Assembly (NCBI RefSeq): GCF_036763085.1
Contig: NZ_JBAIYU010000010.1
Coordinates: 823,591 to 887,590 of the forward strand
Length of the DNA stretch: 64,000 nucleotides
Reading direction: 5' to 3'
Source of the DNA: JBAIYU01 sp036763085
GTDB lineage: Bacteria; Bacillota; Negativicutes; DSM-1736; Dendrosporobacteraceae
The translations under genes were made by a program, and so were the position numbers. Below, piece after piece: positions 51,492-60,175 of the stretch. Under the pieces are notes generated by a model that was not told where the DNA came from, did no database searches, and saw nothing but the letters and a program-made list of their open reading frames with translations. Numbering within the stretch: position 1 is the stretch's first letter; every line of letters starts with the position of its first letter.

Positions 51492-52121
51492 TTATTTATT
51501 AGGATCCGAAAAGAAGTCGTCTTCAACAACTGCATTGTCGATGGACTGTTTTATCTTATCGAATTGGGCTTCAGCAACCAAATCTTCCACATCTTCACGA
51601 ACGCCGCTTATCAAGCCTTGTGCCTGCTCTGTTAAGTCATTCACACCGTTAATAACTTTTGACGCTAGAGGCTTAAGTGCATCTTTTACACCTGGAATAA
51701 GCAACGCCGCTAAGGCTATAGCCCCTAGTCCATAGGCAATATTCTTGCCATTGCCAGCCTTCAAACGATGAGTCATTTGCCTGGTAGCCCTTGTGAATCT
51801 TCCCATATCTGGACTTTCTTCTACTAGATCTATAAGCTCGGCTAAATTTAAAAGTTGACGTCGTTCGTCTTGAATCATCTTTTCTAGAGCCTGCTTTGCA
51901 TATGGATCGGTAACCCGAGCCAGTCGCTGTTCATAGATGCGTACCGCATTTAGCTTTGCCTCAAAAATTTGATCAAGCGAATCAACTGTTTCTCCATTCA
52001 TAGCCTGAAGAGCTTGCAGTCGGCGCCGCTTTTCTTTAACTGTCCTATTATTATCTATTAAATCACGGCGTTCTTCACGCGTTGAGTTGTTCTCACCTTC
52101 TCTAGGCACTAGTGTATCCAT
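51492..52121 (-). CDS. Protein with ferritin-like helix and glycine-rich membrane segment
   Basis: Residues about 55-105 (LNAVRIYEQRLARVTDP, then MIQDERRQLLNLAELI) resemble a rubrerythrin/ferritin-like helix pair, though the usual histidine of ExxH is replaced (DERRQ). A hydrophobic Gly/Ala segment (YGLGAIALAALLIPGV) and amphipathic helices follow, as in the small membrane proteins at 45109-45782. The start may instead be the GTG four codons in. In the operon behind the Fur box an iron-linked role is plausible, but metal binding is unproven. Confidence 0.55.
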   Translation of the reverse strand: MDTLVPREGENNSTREERRDLIDNNRTVKEKRRRLQALQAMNGETVDSLDQIFEAKLNAVRIYEQRLARVTDPYAKQALEKMIQDERRQLLNLAELIDLVEESPDMGRFTRATRQMTHRLKAGNGKNIAYGLGAIALAALLIPGVKDALKPLASKVINGVNDLTEQAQGLISGVREDVEDLVAEAQFDKIKQSIDNAVVEDDFFSDPNK

Positions 52122-52257
52122 CCTTTCGATCTGATATTCTGTTTAAACGTACTATTATCTTAACCAAAATTAACCATGTATATACAAAACTGGAAGTATG
52201 AAAGTAGATTCTATGTTTAACCTAAACTAGCATCAACTTCATCATCAGAAAAAAAGA

Positions 52258-52280
52258 CTGTATAACCTTTAGTTATACAG
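52258..52280 (-). terminator. Hairpin at the end of the Fur-regulated gene
   Basis: CTGTATAAC/GTTATACAG with a 5-nt loop; a T-run follows on the minus strand. It may end or reduce transcription into the two downstream genes. Confidence 0.6.
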
Positions 52281-53157
52281 CCTTGTTTCCTGCATATAAA
52301 GTTAGTGGCACACAGCCCGAGTGACGCTTCAGCTTCATTTGTTCCAGAAGCTGAGCTTTTTCAAAATTATATTCCTTAGCAAAAACATCATCAAACATTT
52401 GATAAAAGTTTTTTGCAATTTGGTTATTATATTCGCTCAGCAGACGTTTACAGATATTCTCTACAATTCCCGCCAGCCTAGCTTCTAACTGTTTTTTACA
52501 AGAGGATGTAACTGCATAAGGCATACACTTTACCGACGATAAAAAGATATTCCCTAGTTCTAACTTTTTAAAAACGCACTCAACCGGCTTTGACATGTTT
52601 AGCTTATCTACGCTCTTGTCCCAAATTTTATTGCTAGCTTTGAGCATAGTATGCCCTATTGAAATAGTTAGTCGATAATCGTCTATTGCCTTACCCAAGC
52701 TGGCAATACTCGCTATATCATGGATCTCTGGGCGAACCGCTGCTAAACTTCTCGACTTAATTCCAAACAAATACTTAAATTGAGTGATTGTTTCAAACCT
52801 TATTTCCTGCTCTAATTCAGCTACTTGACGTTCACTTATCAACCTATTAAGAACAGCATGAATATTTTTACTGGAGCTATCTTGCAAAAGAGTATCTATA
52901 TGAGAGCAAATTTGACTTTTGCAGGCGGTATACAAAGATGCTACTCGTTGAATATTTTTAGTAATACATGCTTCAACGACCTCGGCAACCCTCGCCTCAT
53001 GCTGGCATATGTTTCTTTCCAACATCCGCAGCTTAAATTCAGTTTCTGTTATGACAACTCTTTTTCTAATTATTTCAGCAGACAACATAGTAACATTTTT
53101 ATTTTTTTGAACACAAGCATTTTTAAATTTAGTCTCCCGATTCATCATATATAGCAT
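52273..53157 (-). CDS. Hypothetical protein, first gene behind the Fur box
   Basis: The 294-residue protein is mostly helical with coiled-coil-like stretches and scattered cysteines (SQICSHI, VKCMPY, NICKRLL). There is no membrane segment or signal peptide. I recognise no family. Its promoter at 53285-53313 is a near-consensus sigma-A promoter with a perfect Fur box just past the start point, so it should be made when iron is scarce. The end of the gene is overlapped by a hairpin (52258-52280). The next gene is 151 nt further on. Confidence 0.55.
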   Translation of the reverse strand: MLYMMNRETKFKNACVQKNKNVTMLSAEIIRKRVVITETEFKLRMLERNICQHEARVAEVVEACITKNIQRVASLYTACKSQICSHIDTLLQDSSSKNIHAVLNRLISERQVAELEQEIRFETITQFKYLFGIKSRSLAAVRPEIHDIASIASLGKAIDDYRLTISIGHTMLKASNKIWDKSVDKLNMSKPVECVFKKLELGNIFLSSVKCMPYAVTSSCKKQLEARLAGIVENICKRLLSEYNNQIAKNFYQMFDDVFAKEYNFEKAQLLEQMKLKRHSGCVPLTLYAGNKAV

Positions 53158-53260
53158 TGTTTTAACTCACTTTCTTTAAATGAAGAGACCCTATCGCAAT
53201 TATATCTATATTTTCTATCTTAAAGGTTAATGAATGGTAAATTTGTTGTTAATGTTTTTA

Positions 53261-53313
53261 TGATAATGATTATCACTTTCTTTGATTATACTATTTCCAC
53301 TTTAGTTTGACAA
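53261..53313 (-). promoter_or_regulatory. Sigma-A promoter with perfect 7-1-7 Fur box
   Basis: On the minus strand TTGTCA (53308-53313), a 17-nt spacer and TATAAT (53285-53290) form a near-consensus promoter. TGATAATGATTATCA (53261-53275) is a perfect inverted 7-1-7 Fur box placed at about +3 to +17, where a repressor would block transcription. The gene at 52273-53157 follows after a leader of about 120 nt. Confidence 0.8.
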
Positions 53314-53461
53314 TACTCTTACATCTAAACTTATCTGGATAATTATTGAAATTAAGATGATCCTACGATAGATAAAGAAAACACTGCTTGCAGTGAACTC
53401 GACAGCGCATGCCTCATACCACTTATGTATGTTGTAAAGTTTAGCATTCTTATAGTAAAAC

Positions 53462-53498
53462 AAAAGCAGCTGGTATCTTATTGACACCAGCTGCTTTT
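53462..53498 (-). terminator. Terminator after small membrane protein gene
   Basis: AAAAGCAGCTGGT/ACCAGCTGCTTTT with an 11-nt loop, 3 nt past the stop of the 53502 gene. Confidence 0.8.
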
Positions 53499-53501
53499 AC
53501 G

Positions 53502-53666
53502 TTATTCGGCTGTTTCGATGGCTTCCATTTGGGAGGTGTGCTGTCTTTTCTTTGGACATTCTTTTTTTCCACAACTTTTACCAAGTGCATATACTGCGGG
53601 GATAGCCACACTATGAAGCAATAACCATGCGCCCCAGCCAATAGCTGGACGAATTAGCCAATGCAT
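53502..53666 (-). CDS. Small membrane protein with cysteine tail
   Basis: I start at the ATG at 53666 (GGAGGTGA 5-6 nt upstream); 17 open codons before it have no ribosome binding site. The 54-residue product has one membrane helix (IGWGAWLLLHSVAIPAVYAL) and a lysine-rich tail with CGKKECPKK, possibly metal-binding. It lies upstream of the Fur promoter on the same strand and has its own terminator. Confidence 0.6.
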   Translation of the reverse strand: MHWLIRPAIGWGAWLLLHSVAIPAVYALGKSCGKKECPKKRQHTSQMEAIETAE

Positions 53667-53780
53667 CAAATCACCTCCAATAATAATAAGTTTGCGATGC
53701 TTTATTATTATCTTCATTTAATGATTTATAATTACAGAATGAAATCGGTAATAGGAATATCTTAATTCTTTTCTTTTACT

Positions 53781-55082
53781 CTAAACAATATCCAACAATT
53801 TTGACTGCAAAACTGGCTCATAGATGTAATGCAAAAATATGTATATTAATAAACCTACAATCCCACCTACAATTGAGCCGTTTATTCTTATCCACTGCAA
53901 ATCGTCACCTGTTTTATCCTGAACAAACCTACTTATATCGCTATTGGAGAAACCTCCCAAGACAGATCTGACAATCATTCCTATCAAATGGTGTTCTTTC
54001 TGGATGAGTCGATATGCAACGAACTTCAGCTTAGCTTCAAACCAAGTTTTTAGCTGCTGATCTTTTTTGAATATTTCCCAATACTGCTTTACTTGTCCGG
54101 CTACCCATGCCGATACAGGAGAATAAGTACTGTTAGCAGCTTTCGAAACTATTGGTGTTATTGTTTCATCAATACGTATCTGATCAATTAAATCTGATTT
54201 CCAATCTTCAATTGCCTCGATCCATATGGTATCTTTTTGAAGATTATTTGCTGTTTCGATAAGTCTAACGTTTATCCATTGCCTAACGAGATGGTCCTTC
54301 TTAGTCAAATCATTAAGCAGTAATACTAACTCATCACATAGTGCATTAGCAGCTTCCTCAATATTAATACTATCTGTCTGCTCACCAATCCATACTAACG
54401 CTTTTTCAAAAAGGGAGCGAGCATTTTTATGTTTCAGTTCATCAATGTATAGATAAACAGCTCGGCGAAACTTAGGTTTTTCAACGGATGCCTTTAACTC
54501 TTCAAGCAAAAAATCAAGTAATTCTTCGCCTTTTCCTTGTTCCAATGCTTGTACTACTACTGCACCTAACTGCGGAGCTAGTTCTATTTGTTTCGCATTT
54601 TTTTTAAATACGTTTTCTAAATAGCTACCAATAGACTGAATACTTTTCTCGTCCCAAGCTAAAGCTTTTTGCCGATAAAGCATATCCGCCAAAACTTCTT
54701 TACCGCCCTTTTGATCTACCCAATCGATAAATACTTCAATAAATTCTATATTAGAAAGACGTTTTCGGATAGCTTCTACACTTAATAAATCTTCTTCAAT
54801 AGCCGTAGTTAGAGCTTCGGCAATTCTCTCACGATTGCGTGGTATGATCTCGGTATGCCAGGTAATTCCTAGCGGACGTCCAAATAAAGCGCTTACCGCA
54901 AACCAATCAGCAATTCCGCCTATCAAAGCTGCCTCTACCGTGACGTAAAATATTGCTGCCGCGGTGCTGTATGGATAGTGATACTTTATTATTGCTGCTA
55001 TTGCAAAGAACATAAATACCACTGCCAGCATAATATTAGCCGTTTTTTTAAACTTCAACTGCCTCACCTTACTTTCTACCAC
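53781..55082 (-). CDS. DUF445 family membrane-associated protein
   Basis: Hydrophobic segments at the N-terminus (GGIADWFAVSALFGRPLGI, the DUF445 signature) and C-terminus (INGSIVGGIVGLLIYIFLHY) flank a long helical middle. The family is widespread, membrane-anchored and of unknown function. The frame opens at a GTG at 55082, but a TTG at 55058 has the better ribosome binding site (AAGGTG). It overlaps the preceding DUF445 gene by 7 nt if the GTG is used. Confidence 0.85.
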   Translation of the reverse strand: MVESKVRQLKFKKTANIMLAVVFMFFAIAAIIKYHYPYSTAAAIFYVTVEAALIGGIADWFAVSALFGRPLGITWHTEIIPRNRERIAEALTTAIEEDLLSVEAIRKRLSNIEFIEVFIDWVDQKGGKEVLADMLYRQKALAWDEKSIQSIGSYLENVFKKNAKQIELAPQLGAVVVQALEQGKGEELLDFLLEELKASVEKPKFRRAVYLYIDELKHKNARSLFEKALVWIGEQTDSINIEEAANALCDELVLLLNDLTKKDHLVRQWINVRLIETANNLQKDTIWIEAIEDWKSDLIDQIRIDETITPIVSKAANSTYSPVSAWVAGQVKQYWEIFKKDQQLKTWFEAKLKFVAYRLIQKEHHLIGMIVRSVLGGFSNSDISRFVQDKTGDDLQWIRINGSIVGGIVGLLIYIFLHYIYEPVLQSKLLDIV

Positions 55083-56338
55083 CAGAAAGTCATTAAATAT
55101 ATAAGCATCCCTACAAATCCGCCAACCACTGATCCATTTATTCTAATCATCTGCAGATCATTGCCTACTTTATCCTCGATAAACTCTACCAGCTTTTCAT
55201 CAGACATCTTCTCCAGACTTTCTTTTACTAAAATGCCAATTTCGGCATGATTTTTATCAAACCATTCGCTGAGCAAGGTCTTAGCAAAAGTATTAAGCTT
55301 TTCCCGTTTGCCCATACTGTCCGCAAACTCATCGATAATCTGGTTTGCTTGATTAGAGAGTCTATTTAGCCAAGCGGCATCTTCACCATCACTGATTGCC
55401 TTGTTGCGCCAATCAGCAAAATTATCGGCAATATGTTGCTCTAAGTTAAACTTTCCATCCAACAAGTTTTCAATCTGCTGCTGAAGCAGCACGGCAGTAT
55501 TGGGATCTGTTAGAGTTTTATGAAAACGCTCTTTAAGTTTGCTCCGAAATGGATGATTGTGATCTTTCAGTTCCTCTAGGAAATTCAGCAGCGAAGACTG
55601 GGTGTCAGCCGCGACCTGGTTAGGTTCCAAATCGATTATTTTATTAAACACCCTTCTTCTCTCTAGGCCTCTTTCATAAGATTTTCTCGTCTCGACAAAT
55701 AAATCTGCTAACAAACTTTGCATTTGTTTATGATTAGCTATTTTTTCAATTTGTTCTAATGCAAAACTTAGTATTTTATCATCTACATTATGATCAATTA
55801 GCCATTGTACCGCTTCTAATATTAAAGGCACTAGTTTTCCATTCTTAACTTGTTTACGCACATAGCTGCCTGATATATGGGCTATTTCATTTGCATCAAG
55901 TTGTTCGATAAACTTGTAGGCAAACTTATAGATTATGTCTCTTAGATATTTTCTTCCGTTGTGATCGTCCAGAAAGTGCAATAATACCTCAGAAATATCA
56001 TAGCTATCTAATGCCTTCATAATATTATCTTTAGATAATAGCTCTGCTTGTACCATCTCAGTCACAGCTTGAAATATTTTTTCTCTATTTCTTGGTATTA
56101 TAGCTGTTCTAAATGGTATTCCTAACGGTTTGCGAAATAGAGCTGTAACTGCAAACCAATCAGCCAAACCACCAACAACTGCTGCCTGACATCCACTCAT
56201 AAGAAGGCCGCCCCAGAAATAGCCGCGATAGGGGAAACTAGCCAATAATCCTACCGAAGCTATTCCAAGAGTAACTGCCGCTTTATTTCTATTAGTTTTC
56301 ATTTCACTATTAACTCGGGTTTCACTCAATCCTATCAC
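55076..56338 (-). CDS. DUF445 family membrane-associated protein
   Basis: Paralogue of the next gene, with GGLADWFAVTALFRKPLGIP near the N-terminus and INGSVVGGFVGMLIYLM at the end, separated by a long helical region. The conserved TAIIPRNREKIF segment is shared by both. A TTG at 56329 with AGGAG 8 nt upstream is a better start than the GTG at 56338. The pair probably forms an operon with the large membrane protein 6-15 nt upstream. Confidence 0.85.
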   Translation of the reverse strand: MIGLSETRVNSEMKTNRNKAAVTLGIASVGLLASFPYRGYFWGGLLMSGCQAAVVGGLADWFAVTALFRKPLGIPFRTAIIPRNREKIFQAVTEMVQAELLSKDNIMKALDSYDISEVLLHFLDDHNGRKYLRDIIYKFAYKFIEQLDANEIAHISGSYVRKQVKNGKLVPLILEAVQWLIDHNVDDKILSFALEQIEKIANHKQMQSLLADLFVETRKSYERGLERRRVFNKIIDLEPNQVAADTQSSLLNFLEELKDHNHPFRSKLKERFHKTLTDPNTAVLLQQQIENLLDGKFNLEQHIADNFADWRNKAISDGEDAAWLNRLSNQANQIIDEFADSMGKREKLNTFAKTLLSEWFDKNHAEIGILVKESLEKMSDEKLVEFIEDKVGNDLQMIRINGSVVGGFVGMLIYLMTFWW

Positions 56339-56343
56339 TCCTG

Positions 56344-58065
56344 TTAATAGCTTTCACCCTTAAACTCAACAATATTTATCGTTGTTTCCTTGGTATCATT
56401 GATAACTATTGTTATACTGTCACCGAGTTTAGCCAAAGAAAGTTTGGGTGAAGTGCTAATTGTGCCCACAAATATCCTTGAGTCACCTTCTAACATAAGA
56501 TAAAAATAGGATTCCCCAGCCTTGACGACATGCGAAAATCGACTGACTTTGCCTTGAACTTGAACCCTTTTCGCTTCATTCCCGGGAATAAACATATTTC
56601 CATGATTAGCTAATACATGCTGATAAGCTCGAAGTGAACTTTCAATATCAGAACCAACACCAACCAGATTATAGTTTTCAACAGATACAAAGGCAATTGA
56701 CTTTAATAGACCTTCCTTATCTTTAAGTGGTGCAATGTATGTTGGAACACCATTTATGTTGTATAGAATAGGATAGCCAGCCCGATATCCTTTTTCCTGT
56801 ACTTGTCCCTCGGCTGATTTCCTCGCCCCGGATTCGTTAGCCCCGGCGACCTTATACCATTTAGCTTCCTTGGTTCGGGAATTTACTAAAATAAAGCCGA
56901 CAGTACTTTCATCTCTGCCTAAAGATGTAATACCGGTATACCAGTAAACATTGTCGTCATTACCATAGATTAAGTGCAACTCATTACTTGTGGGCTTAAG
57001 AGTTCCGCTCTTAGCCAATATGCTATTCCAAAAGCCGTTTATGTATTCACCCCAGTCTCTTATCTGATTATATATCATCTGTTCCGGCTGAACACGATCA
57101 ATCCATGCTGGTATATTATCAAGTGAGTACCTTGCAACTGCACCTGTTTGGGCATCTACGGTCACTACACCAACCGCATCTGATCCCGCATAACCAATCT
57201 TATTTTTGTATAAGGTAACAACCCAAAACGGTCTTAAGTCATCATCTACTTCAAATGAGAAATCGGCCATACCATAATTAACTATACCTTTAAAATATAA
57301 ATAACGAGGTAGAAAGTCAAAAATAAACCCTCGCATTTGGTACTTAATATATACATCTTGCACCAATCTTACATCTTGTGGATTAGTCGCTGATACCATA
57401 ACAAGACCTTCACTGCCTCGTGCAAAATTTGAAAACCATTGAAATATGCCGCGGTGCTCGAGCGGAGCAACATAGTATAGTTTGCCTTTAATTTTTTGCA
57501 GGGCAAGTTCTCCCATCTGCACCTGGCTTCCTAATGCCGGAACTTCGCCAATCTTCTTTTCAGCCAGTCTTCGGGCCGTTTCCTCATCAACAATCCTGAT
57601 TTGAGCGAGGTTAATTGGCTCGATATCGGAAGTAAACGAACTCTCCTTTACTTCCCCTAATAAGTTTCTATATGATTGGCTATAAAACAAAGGTAAACTA
57701 GTCAAAATCGGCAATATTAATAAATTCATCAATCCTACTAAAGCTAACGTCGCGCCCAGACCAGCTAAAATTTTATACTTTTTTAACAAACCGCTGTAAT
57801 TCTGGTAATTTGAAATATCAACAACATTATCACGCTGGTTGAACAACCAGCCAAAGTTTCTCTCAAGAAACTCGCCTAAAAAAGTCCCCTTGAGCATCGC
57901 CCTGATTTTGTTAATCATGAGCGCCGCTGGAATAGCCAGTAAAAACAATCCCCATATAACCGCTAACATTGACCAGTCGGTAAATCCCCACGACAAAACA
58001 GGCATTTCCAGGAAAAAATAAAATAAGTTAAATATTAAGAAAACTGTTACTAAAATCCACTTCAT
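56344..58065 (-). CDS. Large membrane protein of unknown function
   Basis: Three or four membrane helices in the first 140 residues (for example LVTVFLIFNLFYFFLEM) are followed by about 430 mostly beta-rich residues with PepSY-like lines such as GVVTVDAQTGAVARYSLDN. The start is the ATG at 58065 with GAGGTG 6 nt upstream. No enzyme motif is seen. As first gene of a three-gene unit with two DUF445 proteins it is likely an envelope protein. Confidence 0.6.
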   Translation of the reverse strand: MKWILVTVFLIFNLFYFFLEMPVLSWGFTDWSMLAVIWGLFLLAIPAALMINKIRAMLKGTFLGEFLERNFGWLFNQRDNVVDISNYQNYSGLLKKYKILAGLGATLALVGLMNLLILPILTSLPLFYSQSYRNLLGEVKESSFTSDIEPINLAQIRIVDEETARRLAEKKIGEVPALGSQVQMGELALQKIKGKLYYVAPLEHRGIFQWFSNFARGSEGLVMVSATNPQDVRLVQDVYIKYQMRGFIFDFLPRYLYFKGIVNYGMADFSFEVDDDLRPFWVVTLYKNKIGYAGSDAVGVVTVDAQTGAVARYSLDNIPAWIDRVQPEQMIYNQIRDWGEYINGFWNSILAKSGTLKPTSNELHLIYGNDDNVYWYTGITSLGRDESTVGFILVNSRTKEAKWYKVAGANESGARKSAEGQVQEKGYRAGYPILYNINGVPTYIAPLKDKEGLLKSIAFVSVENYNLVGVGSDIESSLRAYQHVLANHGNMFIPGNEAKRVQVQGKVSRFSHVVKAGESYFYLMLEGDSRIFVGTISTSPKLSLAKLGDSITIVINDTKETTINIVEFKGESY

Positions 58066-58173
58066 CTGCCGCACCTCATCCATAAAAATGATCCTTAATA
58101 CCTATCATTCGTTATTTGCTATAAGTATCCTCCCCTATTAGCAGACCAGATAGTCATTAAGATAAAATTTAAA

Positions 58174-58192
58174 GGGTGGCTTTTAGCCACCC
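58174..58192 (-). terminator. Terminator after small gene 58342-58512
   Basis: GGGTGGCT/AGCCACCC with a 3-nt loop and TTTAAATTTT on the minus strand. Confidence 0.6.
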
Positions 58193-58229
58193 CCTGTTAG
58201 TATCATCTAAGATATTGAGAAAGGTTCAG

Positions 58230-58341
58230 TTGATAGGCGCACCGCAAAACCCAGCAGCGCCGCGTACTGCGATCGTACGCAAGCAATGGGGTTTGAGGTT
58301 GAGCGACGCAAATGAGCCTTTATCGATAGTCACCCCTGCAG
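58230..58341. repeat. GC-rich structured spacer, possible REP-like element
   Basis: This stretch is much richer in GC than the surroundings. GCGTAC (58262-58267) pairs with GTACGC (58275-58280) inside an outer AAACCC/GGGTTT stem (58247-58252 with 58289-58294). It lies in the 3' region of the small gene. It has no partner copy in this window. Confidence 0.35.
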
Positions 58342-58512
58342 TTATATCGTTCTTTCTGGCTTATTAATAGGTTTTACTTTCTTCTCACCGCTAAAACTGG
58401 CTGATGCTTGTTGCTGATTATCTTTATTGCCGTAAGGCCCATGATGCTTAGGTTCTACTGAACCCCATGGTCCATGTTTAGATTCGGTATTTTTGTCATA
58501 AATGTTTCCCAT
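58342..58512 (-). CDS. Small glycine/histidine-rich protein
   Basis: A 56-residue frame starting MGNIYDKNTESKHGPWGS with GGAGTGAGG upstream. It is hydrophilic and rich in G, H, P and K (KHHGPYGNKDNQQQ), probably disordered. Good ribosome binding site and composition support expression. It may be paired with the next small gene; both resemble small stress or spore-associated proteins only in size and composition. Confidence 0.55.
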   Translation of the reverse strand: MGNIYDKNTESKHGPWGSVEPKHHGPYGNKDNQQQASASFSGEKKVKPINKPERTI

Positions 58513-58544
58513 AACCTCACTCCTTTAATTTTATTCGATACGTA

Positions 58545-58688
58545 TTACTTGTTTGCTTTTCCCGCAGAAATATCAGTTGATTTGGGGTTAATCGGTGTAT
58601 TTGTCTCTTTAGCGCTTTTCCAATTAGGATAATCTTTTGGATCTCCTAAAGTTACACGCACAGATCCGCTGCGATCAATTTTATCCAT
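58545..58688 (-). CDS. Small hydrophilic protein
   Basis: A 47-residue frame starting MDKIDRSGSVRVTLGDP with GGAGG 5 nt before the ATG. It is polar and charged (DPKDYPNWKSAKETNTP). Function unknown. It lies 32 nt before the start of the next small gene on the same strand, so they likely form one transcript. Confidence 0.55.
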   Translation of the reverse strand: MDKIDRSGSVRVTLGDPKDYPNWKSAKETNTPINPKSTDISAGKANK

Positions 58689-58869
58689 ATTTACCTCCAA
58701 AACATAATATTTCGGAAAAGATTATAAGAACACACACGGTTCTTGGAGTAAGAAAAATTGATACGCACATCTTACATTTAGGAAAGGTTACTTTCCTATC
58801 TTAATAAAAAATCACCTCCGAATTTAGTTTTCCCCAAAAATTTTTATACATTTACTCTAAACACACGAA

Positions 58870-58907
58870 AAAAAGCAAAGAACAGCGAATGCCGTTCTTT
58901 GCTTTTT
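58870..58907 (-). terminator. Terminator overlapping the mqnE stop
   Basis: AAAAAGCAAAGAAC/GTTCTTTGCTTTTT with a 10-nt loop, reaching into the last codons of mqnE. Confidence 0.8.
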
Positions 58908-59991
58908 ATAGAACTTTTATTATATTGTACTTAGAGTCGCGCTCGACTGGTATACGACCAGCCTGCCTTATCGAGTTTATTAACATATCTTTACTTAAGG
59001 AGCGGCTTGATTTTGCTCCTGCGGCATGTACTATTTTTTCTTCACTAACTGTACCATCGATATCATTAGCACCAAAGCCTAACGCCAGTTGAGCAATGGG
59101 CAGTGTCAGCATAATCCAATAGGCTTTAATATTCTTAAAGTTATCCAACATCACGCGAGATATCGCCATTGTTTTGAGGTCATCCCAGACTGATGTACGT
59201 GTAATCTTATTTTCTAGTTCGGTATTTGCAGGGTGAAACGGAAAACAAATAAACGTCTGAAACCCGCCTGTTTCATCTTGCAGTTCTCTCAGTGCAATCA
59301 GATGGTCTATCCGTTCTTCAAATGTCTCAATGTGCCCATAAAGCATACTTGCATTGGTCCGAAGACCTAGTTTATGTGCTTGTCGGGCAATTGACAGCCA
59401 TTCTCCAGCAGTAGCTTTCTTGGGGCATAACTGCTCACGTACTCTGTCAGATAAAATTTCAGCACCGCCTCCTGGCATAGAGTCTATACCAGCGGCAATT
59501 AAATCTCTAAGTACTTGTTCAGTAGATTTGCCGGAAATTTTAGCAAAATATGATATTTCTACTGAAGTAAAAGCTTTCAGATGAATATGTGGTAATTCCT
59601 CTTTAAGCGATCTAATAACATCGAGGTAAAATTCAAACGGCCACTCCGGATGCAGTCCACTCACAATGTGCAGTTCCCGTAAATCAGGATCTTGCGCAGA
59701 TTGTTTTGCTAAGGCAAGTGCCTTTTCCTTGGTCATAGTATAAGCCTGAGCACTGTCAACATCACAGCCAAATGCGCAAAATTTGCAGCGAGCTGTACAT
59801 ATATTCGTAAGATTTATGTGCCTGTTTACATTATAGTAAACATATTCACCGCTAATTTTCTTCCTTGCAATATCAGCTAACTGGCCAAGCCAGGCTAGGT
59901 CATTAGAATTAAATAAAGCTAGACCTTCTTCTTTAGTCAGCCTTACTCCATCGCGTATCTTATGCTCTATTCCGTAAAGAATTGTATCCAA
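58906..59991 (-). CDS. mqnE: Aminofutalosine synthase MqnE (radical SAM)
   Basis: The radical SAM cluster motif is CTARCKFCAF, preceded by NLTNIC. HIVSGLHPEWPF and SMPGGGAEI are typical of MqnE rather than MqnC. It joins 3-enolpyruvoyl-oxy-benzoate and S-adenosylmethionine to aminofutalosine in the futalosine route to menaquinone. The start is a TTG at 59991 with GGAG 9 nt upstream. At 361 residues the size is normal. The other mqn genes are not in the window. Confidence 0.85.
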   Translation of the reverse strand: MDTILYGIEHKIRDGVRLTKEEGLALFNSNDLAWLGQLADIARKKISGEYVYYNVNRHINLTNICTARCKFCAFGCDVDSAQAYTMTKEKALALAKQSAQDPDLRELHIVSGLHPEWPFEFYLDVIRSLKEELPHIHLKAFTSVEISYFAKISGKSTEQVLRDLIAAGIDSMPGGGAEILSDRVREQLCPKKATAGEWLSIARQAHKLGLRTNASMLYGHIETFEERIDHLIALRELQDETGGFQTFICFPFHPANTELENKITRTSVWDDLKTMAISRVMLDNFKNIKAYWIMLTLPIAQLALGFGANDIDGTVSEEKIVHAAGAKSSRSLSKDMLINSIRQAGRIPVERDSKYNIIKVL

Positions 59992-60175
59992 CTACTTACA
60001 CTCCTTCCACATCTAAGTTCAGCAAATAGATGTTGGCTTCCTGCTTTATATTACACTATCCAGCAAAATTTTTAAAGCATTACCCTAAAACAATCGTGAT
60101 TTTCGCTGCCAGGATAAAATTAGTTCAACTTGCACACCATACCTTGTAGCTATTTTTTCTAACAGGAGGCCAAAT

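Noticed and set aside
58805..58830. GGAGGTGA on the minus strand in the gap before mqnE
   Set aside because: No ATG, GTG or TTG follows at a usable distance with an open frame.
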